Assembly: GCA_030144725.1 (NCBI GenBank)
Contig: JASKMD010000006.1
Span: 12,189,190-12,253,189 of the forward strand
Length of the DNA: 64,000 nt
From: Haematococcus lacustris
Taxonomy: Eukaryota > Chlorophyta > Chlorophyceae > Chlamydomonadales > Haematococcaceae
Direction of reading: 5' to 3'
The translations under genes and the position numbers were made by a program. The notes below the pieces were generated by a model. That model saw only the letters and a list, made by a program, of their open reading frames with translations. It searched no databases and was not told where the DNA came from. Positions 12,801 through 31,348 of this stretch are shown piece after piece. Every line of letters begins with the position of its first letter. Position 1 is the first letter of the stretch.

Positions 12801-13639
12801 TGGTGGACACGTGCTGGCCTCTACACGCCCTCAAGCATGCCCATATTGCATCCTCTGAAACATGGCATTTCATAGCGAACGCTGTAGACAGTGCTAAAAC
12901 AAAAGCACTGGTTGGCAGTGCCAGTGGTGCTCTGAGCCTGTGGTGCTGTGTGCTGCCCTGAGGCGAGTGCTGCCACATGTGGCCTGGCCTTCCATAGGGG
13001 CTGAGGACGAGCAGTTCATGGATGCTGAGGAGGCGGATCAGAAGGCTGACCCGCCTGCTGCCCCAGCTGCGGCTCCGTCCATGCGGCCTCTACAGCTCAG
13101 GGACTTTGAGGCTGTGCTGAGCACGATGCGGCCCTCCACCTCCAAGGCTGTGGAGTACATGCAGGTGAGGCCGTAGCGGGTGGCCAACATGTGCCTAAGC
13201 GCATGCCAGAGCAAGGGCAGGGGCCGCAGGGGCAGGGGCAGGGGCAGGGGCAGGGGCAGGGGCAGGGGCAGGGGCAGGGGCAGGGGCAGGGGTAGGGGCA
13301 GGGGCAGGGGCAGGGGCAGGGGCAGGGGCAGGGGCAGGGGCAGGGGCAGGGGCAGGGCCAGGGGCAGGGGCAGGAGTCGAAATGGAGTCGAAATGGGACG
13401 CTGTGCCCCTTATGTACCCCTTTCTGGTGGCCTGTCATGCAGTAACATATGCTTGCATGCGGTGTGGAGGACCAGGCAGCTCTCACCCCACTCCCTGCTG
13501 CAGCATGTCATGGCTCTGGGTTGCCTGTGCTGTGCAGCGTGCGGGAGCTGGCGGGCTGGGAGGGCTGGAGGGCAACGGGCTGGTGGCGCTGCTGGACGCC
13601 ATGATGCGTATGAGCCAGCCTCCCTCAACACCCTCCTAG
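3894..13639 (+). CDS. MSP1: MSP1/ATAD1-type AAA ATPase (membrane protein extraction)
   Basis: Fifteen exons join in frame to 485 residues: 3894-4019, 4244-4312, 4852-4921, 5298-5352, 6167-6248, 9184-9288, 9614-9650, 10029-10100, 10463-10478, 10842-10903, 11217-11390, 12045-12094, 12338-12608, 12998-13164, 13538-13639. The N-terminus has one hydrophobic helix (LLVQAIALGGLALSMRMAM). An ATAD1-like linker and SGLDD entry follow, then Walker A GPPGTGKT (about residues 123-130), Walker B CIIFIDEVDAM, sensor-type VMGATNRP, DEAVLRRF and GFSGSDLMELC. Msp1/ATAD1 proteins extract mislocalised tail-anchored proteins from mitochondrial outer and peroxisomal membranes; that role is inferred from the family. 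Unusual points are a 16-nt exon 9, a ~75-residue Ser/Ala-rich insertion in exon 13, and a GC donor predicted after 11390. Intron 5 carries the giant hexanucleotide array. Confidence 0.88.
7366..9176 (+). repeat. ~1.8-kb perfect hexanucleotide array (CACTGC)n
   Basis: About 300 near-perfect copies of a 6-bp unit (CTGCCA in this register). The only obvious variant is CCATTGCC at the 3' end. It is open in every frame and so gives artefactual dipeptide frames (Pro-Leu; Ala-Val, Gly-Ser and Gln-Trp on the other strand). It lies in intron 5 of the MSP1-like gene and ends 8 bp before exon 6, so its C/T-rich units form the tract before the CACAG acceptor. Confidence 0.97.
9705..9768 (+). repeat. GGGCCT/GGGGCT minisatellite
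   Basis: About ten 6-bp units in intron 7 of the MSP1-like gene, changing from GGGCCT to GGGGCT and back. Confidence 0.85.
13210..13372 (+). repeat. GGGGCA hexanucleotide array
   Basis: About 26 units of GGGGCA (one GGGGTA variant), in intron 14 of the MSP1-like gene. Its apparent Arg-Gly and Pro-Cys reading frames are products of the repeat. Confidence 0.9.
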
Positions 13640-14137
13640 CCCAGCCAAGCAGCCATGCTCCAACTCTTAGCTCCCTCGTAGGAAACCCTCAAGACGCGGT
13701 GATGCGCACTGCCGCGTACTGTTGGCAGCTCCAAGCCCCCTCTTACGATGATGGCAGCCGGCAAAGGGGTTTGGAGGGAGTACGGGGAACATGAGGTATG
13801 CGACTAGCTCAGGGAATGCGACTGGCGTTACGTGAGGGCACGTAGACAATGGATGGGTGCAGCGCGTGTGTTGTCGCTCAACTACTCGGTGGCAAACAGC
13901 ATTGATAGGCATCCCAGCGCTGCCACCAGACAAGTGTTTTAAATGGGAAGCTGAGGGTGAATGAGGGCGAGTCACCCCACGGTCGCTTTACACTTCACTT
14001 CACTGACTCGAGGTGTACGGACTCATCTGCCCCCCTGCCGCCAACTCCCTGCCGCCTCCCACATCAGCTCAGCTCTTGGTACCACACACTGACTAGATAA
14101 ACTTGTCATGCACACTGCATGGCCGCAGTCCACCTCA
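13640..14137. other. 3' flank of MSP1-like gene, no gene seen
   Basis: No coding exon is recognised and there is no UGUAA close to the 13639 stop; the nearest, near 14153, is about 510 bp away. Confidence 0.45.
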
Positions 14138-14653
14138 CTATTGCCTGGTTCCTGTAACGGTGACAGGGCGACAGCCCAGAAAAGCCTCCAGCGTTGCCAA
14201 CCTACCGTCCATAACCCTCACTTCACTGCGCAACTCCTGCACGCCGACCATAATTGCCTCAAGTTTGTCGTCAATGCCGCGCAAAAGATTCTCGCATGGA
14301 GGTACTGTCGTTGGCGGACCAACTACGGGGGCAGCCAGCGACGCTGGTGCGCCGGCGACGAGCATGCTCTGCGACGCTGTGCCCGCGGCCGCGATGCCGG
14401 ACATCAGGCCGGCCAGCAGCCCCATCCCCGGCCCGACTGTGCCGAGTCCCTCCAAACTCCTTCCCTGCAGGAGCTCCGTAGAAGAGAGGTCGGGCTGACA
14501 AGCTGGGTCAGCCACCACGAAGCCGGACCCCTGCACCACTGCCTGACCACTAGGGGCCTGGCTAGCCAGATAGGCTGGGTTAGTCTGCTGTGCCTGCCTG
14601 GCTGCAGCCTGCAATGCCCCTCCAGCCAGGGCAGCAGCCAGCGCCTGACTCAT
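14138..14653 (-). CDS. Hypothetical Ala-rich protein, possibly repeat-associated
   Basis: Open frame of 171 residues starting MSQALAAALAGG, Ala/Gly/Val-rich, ending in a helix-prone block (GIDDKLEAIMVGVQELRSEV). The start of this frame and the sequence upstream of it (14625-14790) are repeated at 17028-17190, where the frame stops after about ten residues. This suggests a dispersed family, not a single-copy host gene. No known domain is recognised. It could be an internal exon or a decayed element. Confidence 0.35.
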   Translation of the reverse strand: MSQALAAALAGGALQAAARQAQQTNPAYLASQAPSGQAVVQGSGFVVADPACQPDLSSTELLQGRSLEGLGTVGPGMGLLAGLMSGIAAAGTASQSMLVAGAPASLAAPVVGPPTTVPPCENLLRGIDDKLEAIMVGVQELRSEVRVMDGRLATLEAFLGCRPVTVTGTRQ

Positions 14654-14790
14654 ACCAAATCCTCTGCGACTCAAGTTGAGCGGGTCACCATGACCTGTGC
14701 AAGCAGAGAGGAGATTTTGGCAAATGTTGCACATCAATGCAAGCAATCATGGCCTGCCAAGCACAGCATCATCACCTAGGTTGTTGTCCA
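14625..14790 (-). repeat. Dispersed repeat, shared with 17028-17190
   Basis: Shares ordered blocks with 17028-17190 in the same orientation: GCCAGGGCAGCAGCCAGC, GGGTCACC, GGCAAATGTT.CACATCAATG and CATCATCACCTAGGTTG. The divergence is substitutions plus small indels. Confidence 0.7.
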
Positions 14791-14947
14791 CATCACTACA
14801 TGGCGCATACACTTCAGTAAGTGGCACATACAAGTGTAGACTGTTGTGGCCCTTGGCAAGACACAAGCATAGCGTGGCGCTTGGAAGCCAGTACACGGAC
14901 CGCAGCATCAATCTGACATCACACTGACAGTTTGGCCGGGCATGGCT

Positions 14948-15002
14948 TAGCAGCAGCAGCAGCAGCAGTGGCAGCAACAGCAGCATCTGCGGCGTCGGCA
15001 TT

Positions 15003-15072
<70 letters not shown>

Positions 15073-15118
15073 ACTGTAGCAGCAGCAACAGCTATAGCAG
15101 CAGCAGCAGCAGCAGTGT
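14948..15118 (+). repeat. Long CAG/GCA triplet array
   Basis: Imperfect then near-perfect AGC/CAG triplets, purest at 15001-15070. It begins directly downstream of the stop codon of the minus-strand gene at 15118, so in that transcript it would be a CTG/CUG-rich 3' untranslated tract. Confidence 0.92.
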
Positions 15119-16262
15119 CATGCTACCTTAGCCTGACCCTGACCTTGCTTGGCAGCCTCCTCCAGCATCAGCCGCACGCCATCAGCCTGGCTGCCTGCCA
15201 GGGCCACAGGCCGCAAGTCAGGGCTGCAGCCGCCATCCACTGGGGCAGGGCCCATACTTTTTGACAAAGAGCCCCGCTGCAGCCCTTCACCAGACTGCAG
15301 CGCCCCTTGCACCCTCGACCCTGTGCTCACCTCCCCCTTGGCCCCTGACTCTGCCCCTGTCCCCACGCCTCCTCCTGCCCCTCTGCTTGCATCCATGCCT
15401 GCCCTCACCCCTGTTGACTCCCCCTCCACACCAGGCGTGCCACGGCAGCCGCCCAGGCCCTCTTCTGCTGGGCACGTGGCCCCAGCTGCAGCCTCAGGTG
15501 CAGCCACCTCCGTGTCAGGCCTAACCTCATCCTTCAATCCAACTTGAGGACCTGGCGCACACCTCTGCACACTGCTGCCAGGCTGCCTGCTGCTGCCACC
15601 CGACTGCTGCCCCCCAACACATGATGAAGCATTGTCAACGCCAGCGCTACTGCTGCTGTGACCAGCACCTCCCTCACCAGCCCAGCTGCTGTGACCAGCA
15701 CATGGTGCAGCCGCATCCGAGGTGCTGCAGGCGGAGGCTTTGGAGGCGCCTGACTGACTTGTATCTGGGTCGCTCACATCCAGCTGTGCCACCGTGCAAC
15801 ATGACTTGTCAGGTGTGATGGACAGCAGGCGCAACCGGGCAGCCACCGCTGAGCCTGGCAACTCCAGAGCTAAGCCGTAGCGTGCTGCTGTCGCTGGCTG
15901 CAGCGGCTGGCAGCGCTGCGTCTCGCAGTAAGAGAAGTGGGTGCTGCCTGCCGCCTGCAGCTGCACCTCAACCAACCGGGCACTGCTGTGCAGCTGCAGC
16001 ACACGTTTCTGCGAGGTAAGGGCGTTGAGGGTATAGAGTGAGGTCCAACGTGAGCTGGAGCAAGTCAGGCCCTTGGACTTGGCTGCTCGTCTGCACAGCC
16101 ATCCTCAGTGACTTCTGGTGAAATAGAAGTGCAGCTAATCAGCCCACCTGAAGCAGGGGCAAATGCCACAGGGTCAGCTCTAGTGGCCCAGCGTCGCCGT
16201 CGGGTTTGATGAAAATGACAGGCGCCTCCGCACTCACACGCTGTCCGGCCCATGTCGCAGTG
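15118..16262 (-). CDS. Hypothetical protein with ordered N-part and disordered C-tail (partial model)
   Basis: Two exons fit in phase. The first, to 16148 (start near 16262 uncertain), contains APVIFIKPDGDAGPLELTLW. The second is 16008-15118, with stop TGA at 15118-15120. Exon 2 begins with a folded-looking stretch (residues such as LVEVQLQAAGSTHFSYCETQ and ARLRLLSITPDK) and then turns into about 200 residues of Ser/Gly/Ala-rich low complexity. Another upstream exon may be the minus-strand frame at 17380-17673. I considered a checkpoint-clamp-like or beta-sandwich protein but cannot support either, so no function is assigned. The CUG-rich tract sits immediately 3' of the stop. Confidence 0.45.
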
Positions 16263-16499
16263 CTGCCTTGCGCGGGCCATGCCGAGGTTATGTGCATGAG
16301 TGCAAGTGCTGGTGGGGCCATGACAGACTTGCATCCATCCTGGCATGGGGTGGCTTGCTGCAGTTCTTAGCTGTGTATCGGGCAAGACACGAGCCCGTAC
16401 ATAGGCACTGGTACCTTGATTTGGGTGCGTCCAGTCCCAGTGCACCTTGGCGTGTGAACCCACACTATGAGAGAGACAGAGCTTGTAACGTCAGAGCCA

Positions 16500-16675
16500 A
16501 CTACCCTATTCAACATGAAACTTGGTGTTGTCTGTGGGTAACCTCACTCAGGTACAGTTCAATTGTAACGCCCTCGGTCGCACCCTTGATGACCACAAAC
16601 CCCACACAAGTGGCACAAACACTCCAACAAGTGGAGACCACTGGGCACCTCATCAAAACTGACTGCTAATAAAGC
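16500..16675 (+). repeat. Dispersed ~190-bp repeat, copy 3
   Basis: Diverged copy: CTATTCAACATGAAAC, TGTGGGTAACCTCACTCAG, CCCTCGGTCGCACCC, then ACTGGGCACCTCATCAAAAC. It has an internal deletion relative to 44690-44893. Confidence 0.65.
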
Positions 16676-16899
16676 TAATAGCCTGACTAGCAGCTGCCTG
16701 GCCCTATATGTTGTCGGGCTTCTTGCAGGTTCTGGTGGGCTGAGGTTACGTGTTTCCATGTACTTTCCATGTCGAGCCCCAATTCCCCCCAGTTCCGCCC
16801 CACTCCGGTTGCCTGCACTAAGGTTCCCAGCACGGTCACTCCGCTTTAACAGTGTAACCCAGCAACCGCCAAAGCTCAGGTTGTCATTTGCTACAAACT

Positions 16900-17006
16900 C
16901 CACTGCCACACTACTGTGCAGGTGCTCCCACTGGACCGGTCAGTGGACCGGGAGTGAGGGAGCAGTGCAGTGTGACTGTGTCCCCGTGCCATCAACACTT
17001 GCATAC
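16900..17006 (+). repeat. Repeat shared with 42139-42240 (inverted there)
   Basis: About 105 bp containing CCACTGCCACACTACTGTGC, the palindrome-like GGACCGGTCAGTGGACCG and CCATCAACACTTGC. The other copy lies in reverse orientation in an intron of the receptor cyclase gene. Confidence 0.75.
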
Positions 17007-17027
17007 AGCACACGGCACAGTAGCTCA

Positions 17028-17190
17028 GACTAGCCAGGGCAGCAGCCAGCACCTGGCTCATACAAAACCTGCTGGCACCACAGGTCAGCGGGTCACCGTG
17101 ACTGGTGCAAGCAAAACAGAGGGGGGCTTTGGCAAATGTTACACATCAATGCATGGTGTGCTGAACACATCATCATCACCTAGGTTGCTC
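17028..17190 (-). repeat. Dispersed repeat, shared with 14625-14790
   Basis: Second copy of the family described at 14625-14790. It abuts the 16900-17006 repeat, so two repeat families are nested or juxtaposed here. Confidence 0.7.
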
Positions 17191-17379
17191 ATGGGGCCAG
17201 GGGTGCTGAGTCTGTCAGCCTGTCAGGCTTCTTGCTTGGCTAATGGCTGAAGGATTGATCTGTCGCATCACATGCTCATTTTTGCAGCCGCCTCCAGGCT
17301 ACCCAGCGCTGCGCCTGATAGGCTGGCAAAGGCTCATCCGCCGATGAAATCAGTACCATGCCCCCCATCTCAAACTACT

Positions 17380-17673
17380 TTATCTGCACGATACACATGG
17401 GGCATAATGTTTGAAACGTTGACTGACGCTGCGGAGCAAGAATGCTGCAGCCAGGAGGAGGAGGCTGCAGTTGGCTGCTGTGTTGGCTGTGGCGATTAGC
17501 TCAACCAGCGACATGGCAAACTTCACGCAATGAGTCAGTGGTGCAGCAGTGCTAGCTGCTGGTGGCAAGTCAGAGTACCCCGGCGGGGTGCTACTGGCTG
17601 ACACCCCTGCTGGCCTTCCTTGCTGTGGCATGCCAGGTTGAGGGTGCTGCCAGCGCACAAATGTAAGCACCAT
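17380..17673 (-). CDS. Possible exon of the 15118-16262 hypothetical gene
   Basis: Open frame with coding-like composition, including CVKFAMSLVELIATANTAAN. It lies upstream on the same strand as the 15118-16262 gene, separated by a repeat-filled interval (16500-17190). The exon borders cannot be fixed. It may equally be 3' flank of RPB11. Confidence 0.25.
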   Translation of the reverse strand: MVLTFVRWQHPQPGMPQQGRPAGVSASSTPPGYSDLPPAASTAAPLTHCVKFAMSLVELIATANTAANCSLLLLAAAFLLRSVSQRFKHYAPCVSCR

Positions 17674-17739
17674 GCCATCAACTCAAGTGCTGACTCGTCA
17701 TAGTCATACCTAGGCGGTGGTTAGCCATGGCACTGCTGG

Positions 17740-18173
17740 CTACATGATGTCTTCATCCCTCTTGCGCTTGAATGCCGCAATGAACTGGCTGTTCATGTGT
17801 GTCACTTCACTGCGCAGGTCCTCTAATGCGTGCTCCATGGCCTGCACTGGTGTCTTCACTCCAGTAGTTTGCACCTTGACCACCATCTTTGCGTCCAGGG
17901 GGTGCGGGATGCGATACCCAGCAAACACAACACTCTTGTCAGCATGCAGCTGCATGCGAAGCAGGTTGCCCATGGTGTGGTCCTCTTGGAGCATGGTAAA
18001 TGTACCAGCGTTGCCTATCTTGGTGTCTTGCGTGAATGTAACCTTCCTTGCATTCTCAGGGAGCAAAAACCTGGACAGCACCGGGCCAACACATGATGCC
18101 GACACATGATGCCGACCTATATGGCAAAGTATACATTCATAGTTCACCTCGCATATCGGTCTGGCTGATTCAT
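17740..18173 (-). CDS. RPB11: RNA polymerase II subunit RPB11
   Basis: Exon 1 is only 26 nt (18173-18148, reading MNQPDRYA plus two bases). Exon 2 runs 18070-17740 to a TAG. The joined 118-residue protein matches the RPB11 length of about 117-120. It has the family layout: FLLPENARKVTF, DTKIGNAGTF, then EDHTMGNLL, the signature of the RpoA-like dimerisation fold, then VVFAGYRIPHPL and VKVQTT. RPB11 pairs with RPB3 in the Pol II assembly platform, equivalent to the bacterial alpha dimer. AC40/AC19-type paralogues are less likely because of the start and length. An 11-bp direct duplication (ACATGATGCCG) sits in the intron. The gene is divergent from the complex I gene at 18681. Confidence 0.93.
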
Positions 18174-18680
18174 GGCAGGTCGCCGAAGGCTTGATGCCAA
18201 GGGCGCAGCCCGGCTTTTTATCCGAAGCGCATTGCGGCTTTCGCTGGTGTTTTCTCAGCGCAGTATGGCGCCCTTCGTGCGGCACATGTAACAGACATGA
18301 GTGCAGGATATTAGTTACCACCCACATCTTCATTGTGATCTGACAGTCATGACGGCAAGCTCAATGATTGCAGCATTCACAAAATGCTACCATTGTGGCT
18401 GGATGCGTGCAGGACCTGCACTGCTGGCCCCCTTTGATAAGGTTTTAGTATCTGTTTTTGCTTTATGTCGTCAGGATAGGGTTACACGCACCCGCTTATA
18501 GTTAAGAATGTATGATGCGTAATGCCCATTGAATCTCTTGCTATATGCAGTTCATTACATGCCAGTCATGCAAGCGCGGCGTGTCATGTCTCCCGCATCT
18601 CGTTGTCCTGCGTGAGGGGCGCGCTGCTCTCGCGAGTGCCAAGGGTGCAGCGAGGGTTATCCTTGAAAACAGACGCGCAA
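18174..18680. promoter_or_regulatory. Divergent promoter region between RPB11 and NUOS1
   Basis: 507 bp separate the two start codons, which face away from each other, so both promoters and both 5' leaders must lie here. No TATA box stands out. The half near NUOS1 is GC-rich and the middle is AT-richer. The bidirectional function is inferred from gene order only. Confidence 0.6.
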
Positions 18681-23137
<4,457 letters not shown>

Positions 23138-23517
23138 GCCAGGAGAAGAGCAGTATGAGTTGGTGGGAAGGGAGGCCAGGAGGTGGTGAATACCTGCTGT
23201 GGTGTATGGAGGAGGGGCGCAGCAGAAGAGAGCGCAGCAGCAGCAGCAGCAGTGAGGGGGATGAAGGGGTTGGGGTCCAAGTGTGACCACCCCCAGACCT
23301 TGGTGTGACCTCAGCAAAAGCTGATGAGCTTGCGGAACAGTTGCTGGGAACAGTCTGCACCTGGCTTCTGCACCTCCAGTTCACTGACACAGTGCTCCTG
23401 TGGTGGTGCAGTGGGGCATGGATGAGATGCATCCATCTAGAAGCAGTGGTACGCCCCCTGATGGCCAGGAGGTCATGGGCACCTTCTGGGCTGAACAACA
23501 CCAGGTTCACGCTGGGT

Positions 23518-23613
23518 GCAACAGACAAAAACACTGTTTTGTAGTGGTTCACACTTAGTGTGTTCAACTGCAATGAAGGCTCAAGGTTGAGGGACAAGGT
23601 GCTGATTGGTGGT
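23518..23613 (+). mobile_element. 3' fragment of Fanzor-like element family (copy E)
   Basis: Contains ACAGACAAAAACACTGTTTTG, CACACTTAGTGTG, GCAATGAAGGCTC and the ending GACAAGGTGCTG. The blocks occur in the same order at 42600-42694 and inverted at 50285-50400. Elsewhere this segment lies downstream of a TnpB/Fanzor-like C-terminus, so it is read as an element 3' end. Confidence 0.6.
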
Positions 23614-23621
23614 AGGTACAA

Positions 23622-23775
23622 GCGGCTGCGAGCTGTCATCAGCTCACATTCAGTAAATGTTTTTCGTGCCAACTCTACACTATAGCCCTAGCCCTCAGAT
23701 GTAGGTGGTAGGCACTCATGCACCATGTTCATGTGCATTGGGTATACTCCACACAGCCCATTAACACCGTTTGAG
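23622..23775 (+). mobile_element. Fragment of Fanzor-like element family (copy F)
   Basis: Starts with TACAAGCGGCTGCGAGCT (the last codons of the family protein), continues with CATCAGCTC, GTGCCAACTCTACA, ATAGCCCT and ends near CCACACAGCCC. It directly follows copy E in the same orientation, giving a head-to-tail pair of fragments. Confidence 0.55.
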
Positions 23776-24452
23776 TCGGGCCACTAGTGGTCCCTAGTAT
23801 TCCCGCTAGTGGCTGCTAGTGGCCACTACTGGCCTGGCTCGAATGGAGGCCCGAATGAGGGACAATGGGGCTGATGGGCTTGTTGGAGGTGAGGCTGATT
23901 GGCAGTGGGAGGCTGGGCTTTGAGTACGGGCGGAGCGAGTAGTTGCTTATGATAGGGACAGGTGCCTGTGCTGTGGCATGTGGCATATGAGCAGCCACAG
24001 TAATGTGAGGCACTTTCTTTTGAGACACAGCACGCTGGCTCCATGACATGGTGACCACATGCATGGACGTATGTCTTTAGGGGTAGCAATCCTAGCATTC
24101 CCAACATATGTAACATGGAGCCACTGCCGCCCTGCTGTCTCCTGCCACCCATCCATCCTTCCATACAAAGGCCCACACCCGTATGTGTACCCAACGTATG
24201 TCACCGCCCGCCATGATTTGGAAGCCAACCATGGCGCTGGTTCAGCTGGTCGTCATAGCTCAAGTGGTAGCCAGTACAACAGCCAGGCGCGTCCTCCTGC
24301 TCTTGGCCGCAGCAGTCCCAAAACTGCAGCAGGCCCTGGCGGCCCATGATGGCCTTCAGTTGGTGCTCTGGGGCGTCACTTGAGCGCACAAAACCAAGCG
24401 CCTGCGTACATGTGAGCTGCAACGTTTAGGGCTGAAACACTAGTGCCGGTCT

Positions 24453-24518
24453 GCACAGCTGTTGACAGGCGGGGGGCGGCCAAGCCACCTGGCATCTGGA
24501 TACTTCTTGCAACCAACG
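24453..24518 (+). pseudogene. 66-bp copy of part of ALDH10 exon 8, upstream of the gene
   Basis: Nearly identical to the 3' part of the ALDH exon ending at 28548, sharing CTGTTGACAGGCGGGGG, CCAAGCCACCTGGCATCTGG and TACTTCTTGCAACCAACG. The match stops exactly at the exon's last base. The following sequence is neither the ALDH intron nor the next exon. It lies 356 bp before the ALDH start codon. Confidence 0.8.
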
Positions 24519-24874
24519 AGCTTGGGGGGTTATATACCTTGGCCACTTCTCCCCCCGACCAAAGACTGCTGTGGTACCTGAAGTCAGGTTACACAGCAGG
24601 CATCAGAAGGCATACAGGTGTGTTACATTGGAGCAGCAGCAACCTGCAGGACTTCACGGTGTTCAAGTGCGCTGTGAACGATGACTTGCACGTTTTGCAC
24701 GTCATGACACGAGCGGTTGCTGTAGGGGCCATGCAGGCTAACGCTTGCATCTTTGTGGACGGTTCGTGCACAACGGCACGAGTTTTTAAGTTCTGATTTG
24801 TGTGACATCGGATTTCCCACCGTCAATCCCGTCGTCAACCCCGCGTCTCTGCAGCCAGCAAACGTCTCGTTCAC

Positions 24875-29975
<5,101 letters not shown>

Positions 29976-31348
29976 TCATCATGCTGGTCTAAGCTGTCAT
30001 GCGGACCTGACAGCATCGTGCACGAGCACAGACTCGAGCAGTAGGGACTGCAAGGGGCTTTCAATGACGCCCTGGAGGTGACGGGGAGGCAGGCTACATT
30101 GCAAGAGCTGCGTGTTGAAATACACATGGGCCGTGGCCCCCATGCCGTACATGAGCAGGTGCTCGGGTTACATTTGTCCACGTGTGTCTTAGGCGCTCCT
30201 TTGCTCTCAGCAGAAACTCATACTAGGTTGACCAGCTTCGTGTTGGACAGTAACGCTTTGGAGGTATAGAAGGCTCGGTCCGAGGGGTCGGCTTCAGAGA
30301 CCGCACATGTTCTGCTTGGGTGGTTGATTCTAAACATGACGTCTTCGAGCGCGCCGCCACCAGATCCATCAGGGAAAAGTCGGCACTTGTGAGGACTGGC
30401 CAGAACAACCACACCCAGGGAGGGAGCTGGGCTGGGGTAGTTGCAGTGTGGGAAGGAGGCTGACTATGCCGCCACTGCCAGCAGCCTCAAGAGGCACACA
30501 GTTCCTGGTCAAGCTGAAGCGCCCTTAAGGTCTCAATGTGGGCTGACATTGCGCTTCTTGCACCTATATGACATTAGCTACTTGTGGTACAATCGCTGAT
30601 CACTTGTTAGAGCTGGCTTACGGCATTATGTGGCCCACGTCATTGTTGATTTCTTGCTAGGGCCAATGCATGTCATTCTTGTGGCAGTTGAAGACTTTGA
30701 AGGGTTTGGACCTCATAAACAAATATTTATTTATGTATGTATGCCTCGGGAACTAGACTACAATTGTAATCATGGGATTGTTCGGGGAGCATGGTAGAAG
30801 CAATGTGCCTTACAAACCACGACCACACACAATGCGCCATGCAATGTGCATGACAATATCCTTGTGGCATCGTTTTTTCGTCGTCATAGACAATTCAAGC
30901 ACCCCACACAACATCTATGCCCTACCACGCCGTGGCAAGACATATTCATCTTCTGCGACCGGTGCTATGTATTGCTCAGGCTGCTCACGGGTGCCTATGT
31001 GCACTTATCTACATGGGGGTGGCAGTTGAGATGAAGCCGGTTGTCAGAAAACCAGCAATGACTGGAGCAGACAGGCTTGCGCACGACATGCAGTGTGCAA
31101 GCAACAGATAATGAACAGACATTAGGCTGACAACAGATGTGAGGCTGACAACAGATTACCGTGGGCTAAATGACCATGCAATGCTAAGCTAGATGACGTG
31201 GCTGAGCTGTGGACATGACGTGGCGTGGCTGAGCCGTGGAGGCAGCCAGGACGAGGCACACCCTTCCTGAAAGGCCTGGGACCCCAGCTCAGCCTGTGGG
31301 CGGGTGAGATTGAGCCAGCGGCACGGTAACAGGGCCTGGCTGACAGGC
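29976..31348. other. Intergenic, 3' flanks of ALDH10 (+) and esterase (-)
   Basis: No gene is recognised. A UGUAA on the plus strand near 30765 could serve ALDH10, although it is about 790 bp from the stop. A 64-residue minus-strand frame (30218-30412) has coding-like composition but no recognisable family or partner exons. Confidence 0.45.

Larger units (their letters stand above)
23138..24452. other. Intergenic, mostly repeat debris
   Basis: Between NUOS1 and the ALDH gene. It contains two element fragments (listed separately), a cluster of CTAGTGG-type short repeats at 23780-23850, and otherwise no recognisable gene. Antisense frames here are not supported. Confidence 0.5.

Noticed and set aside
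13097..13794. Arg-Gly-rich (+) and Pro-Cys-rich (-) frames
   Set aside because: Products of the GGGGCA array in MSP1 intron 14, despite resembling RGG-type proteins.
14747..15088. Poly-Leu (-) and poly-Ala (+) proteins
   Set aside because: CAG-triplet artefact downstream of the 15118 stop codon.
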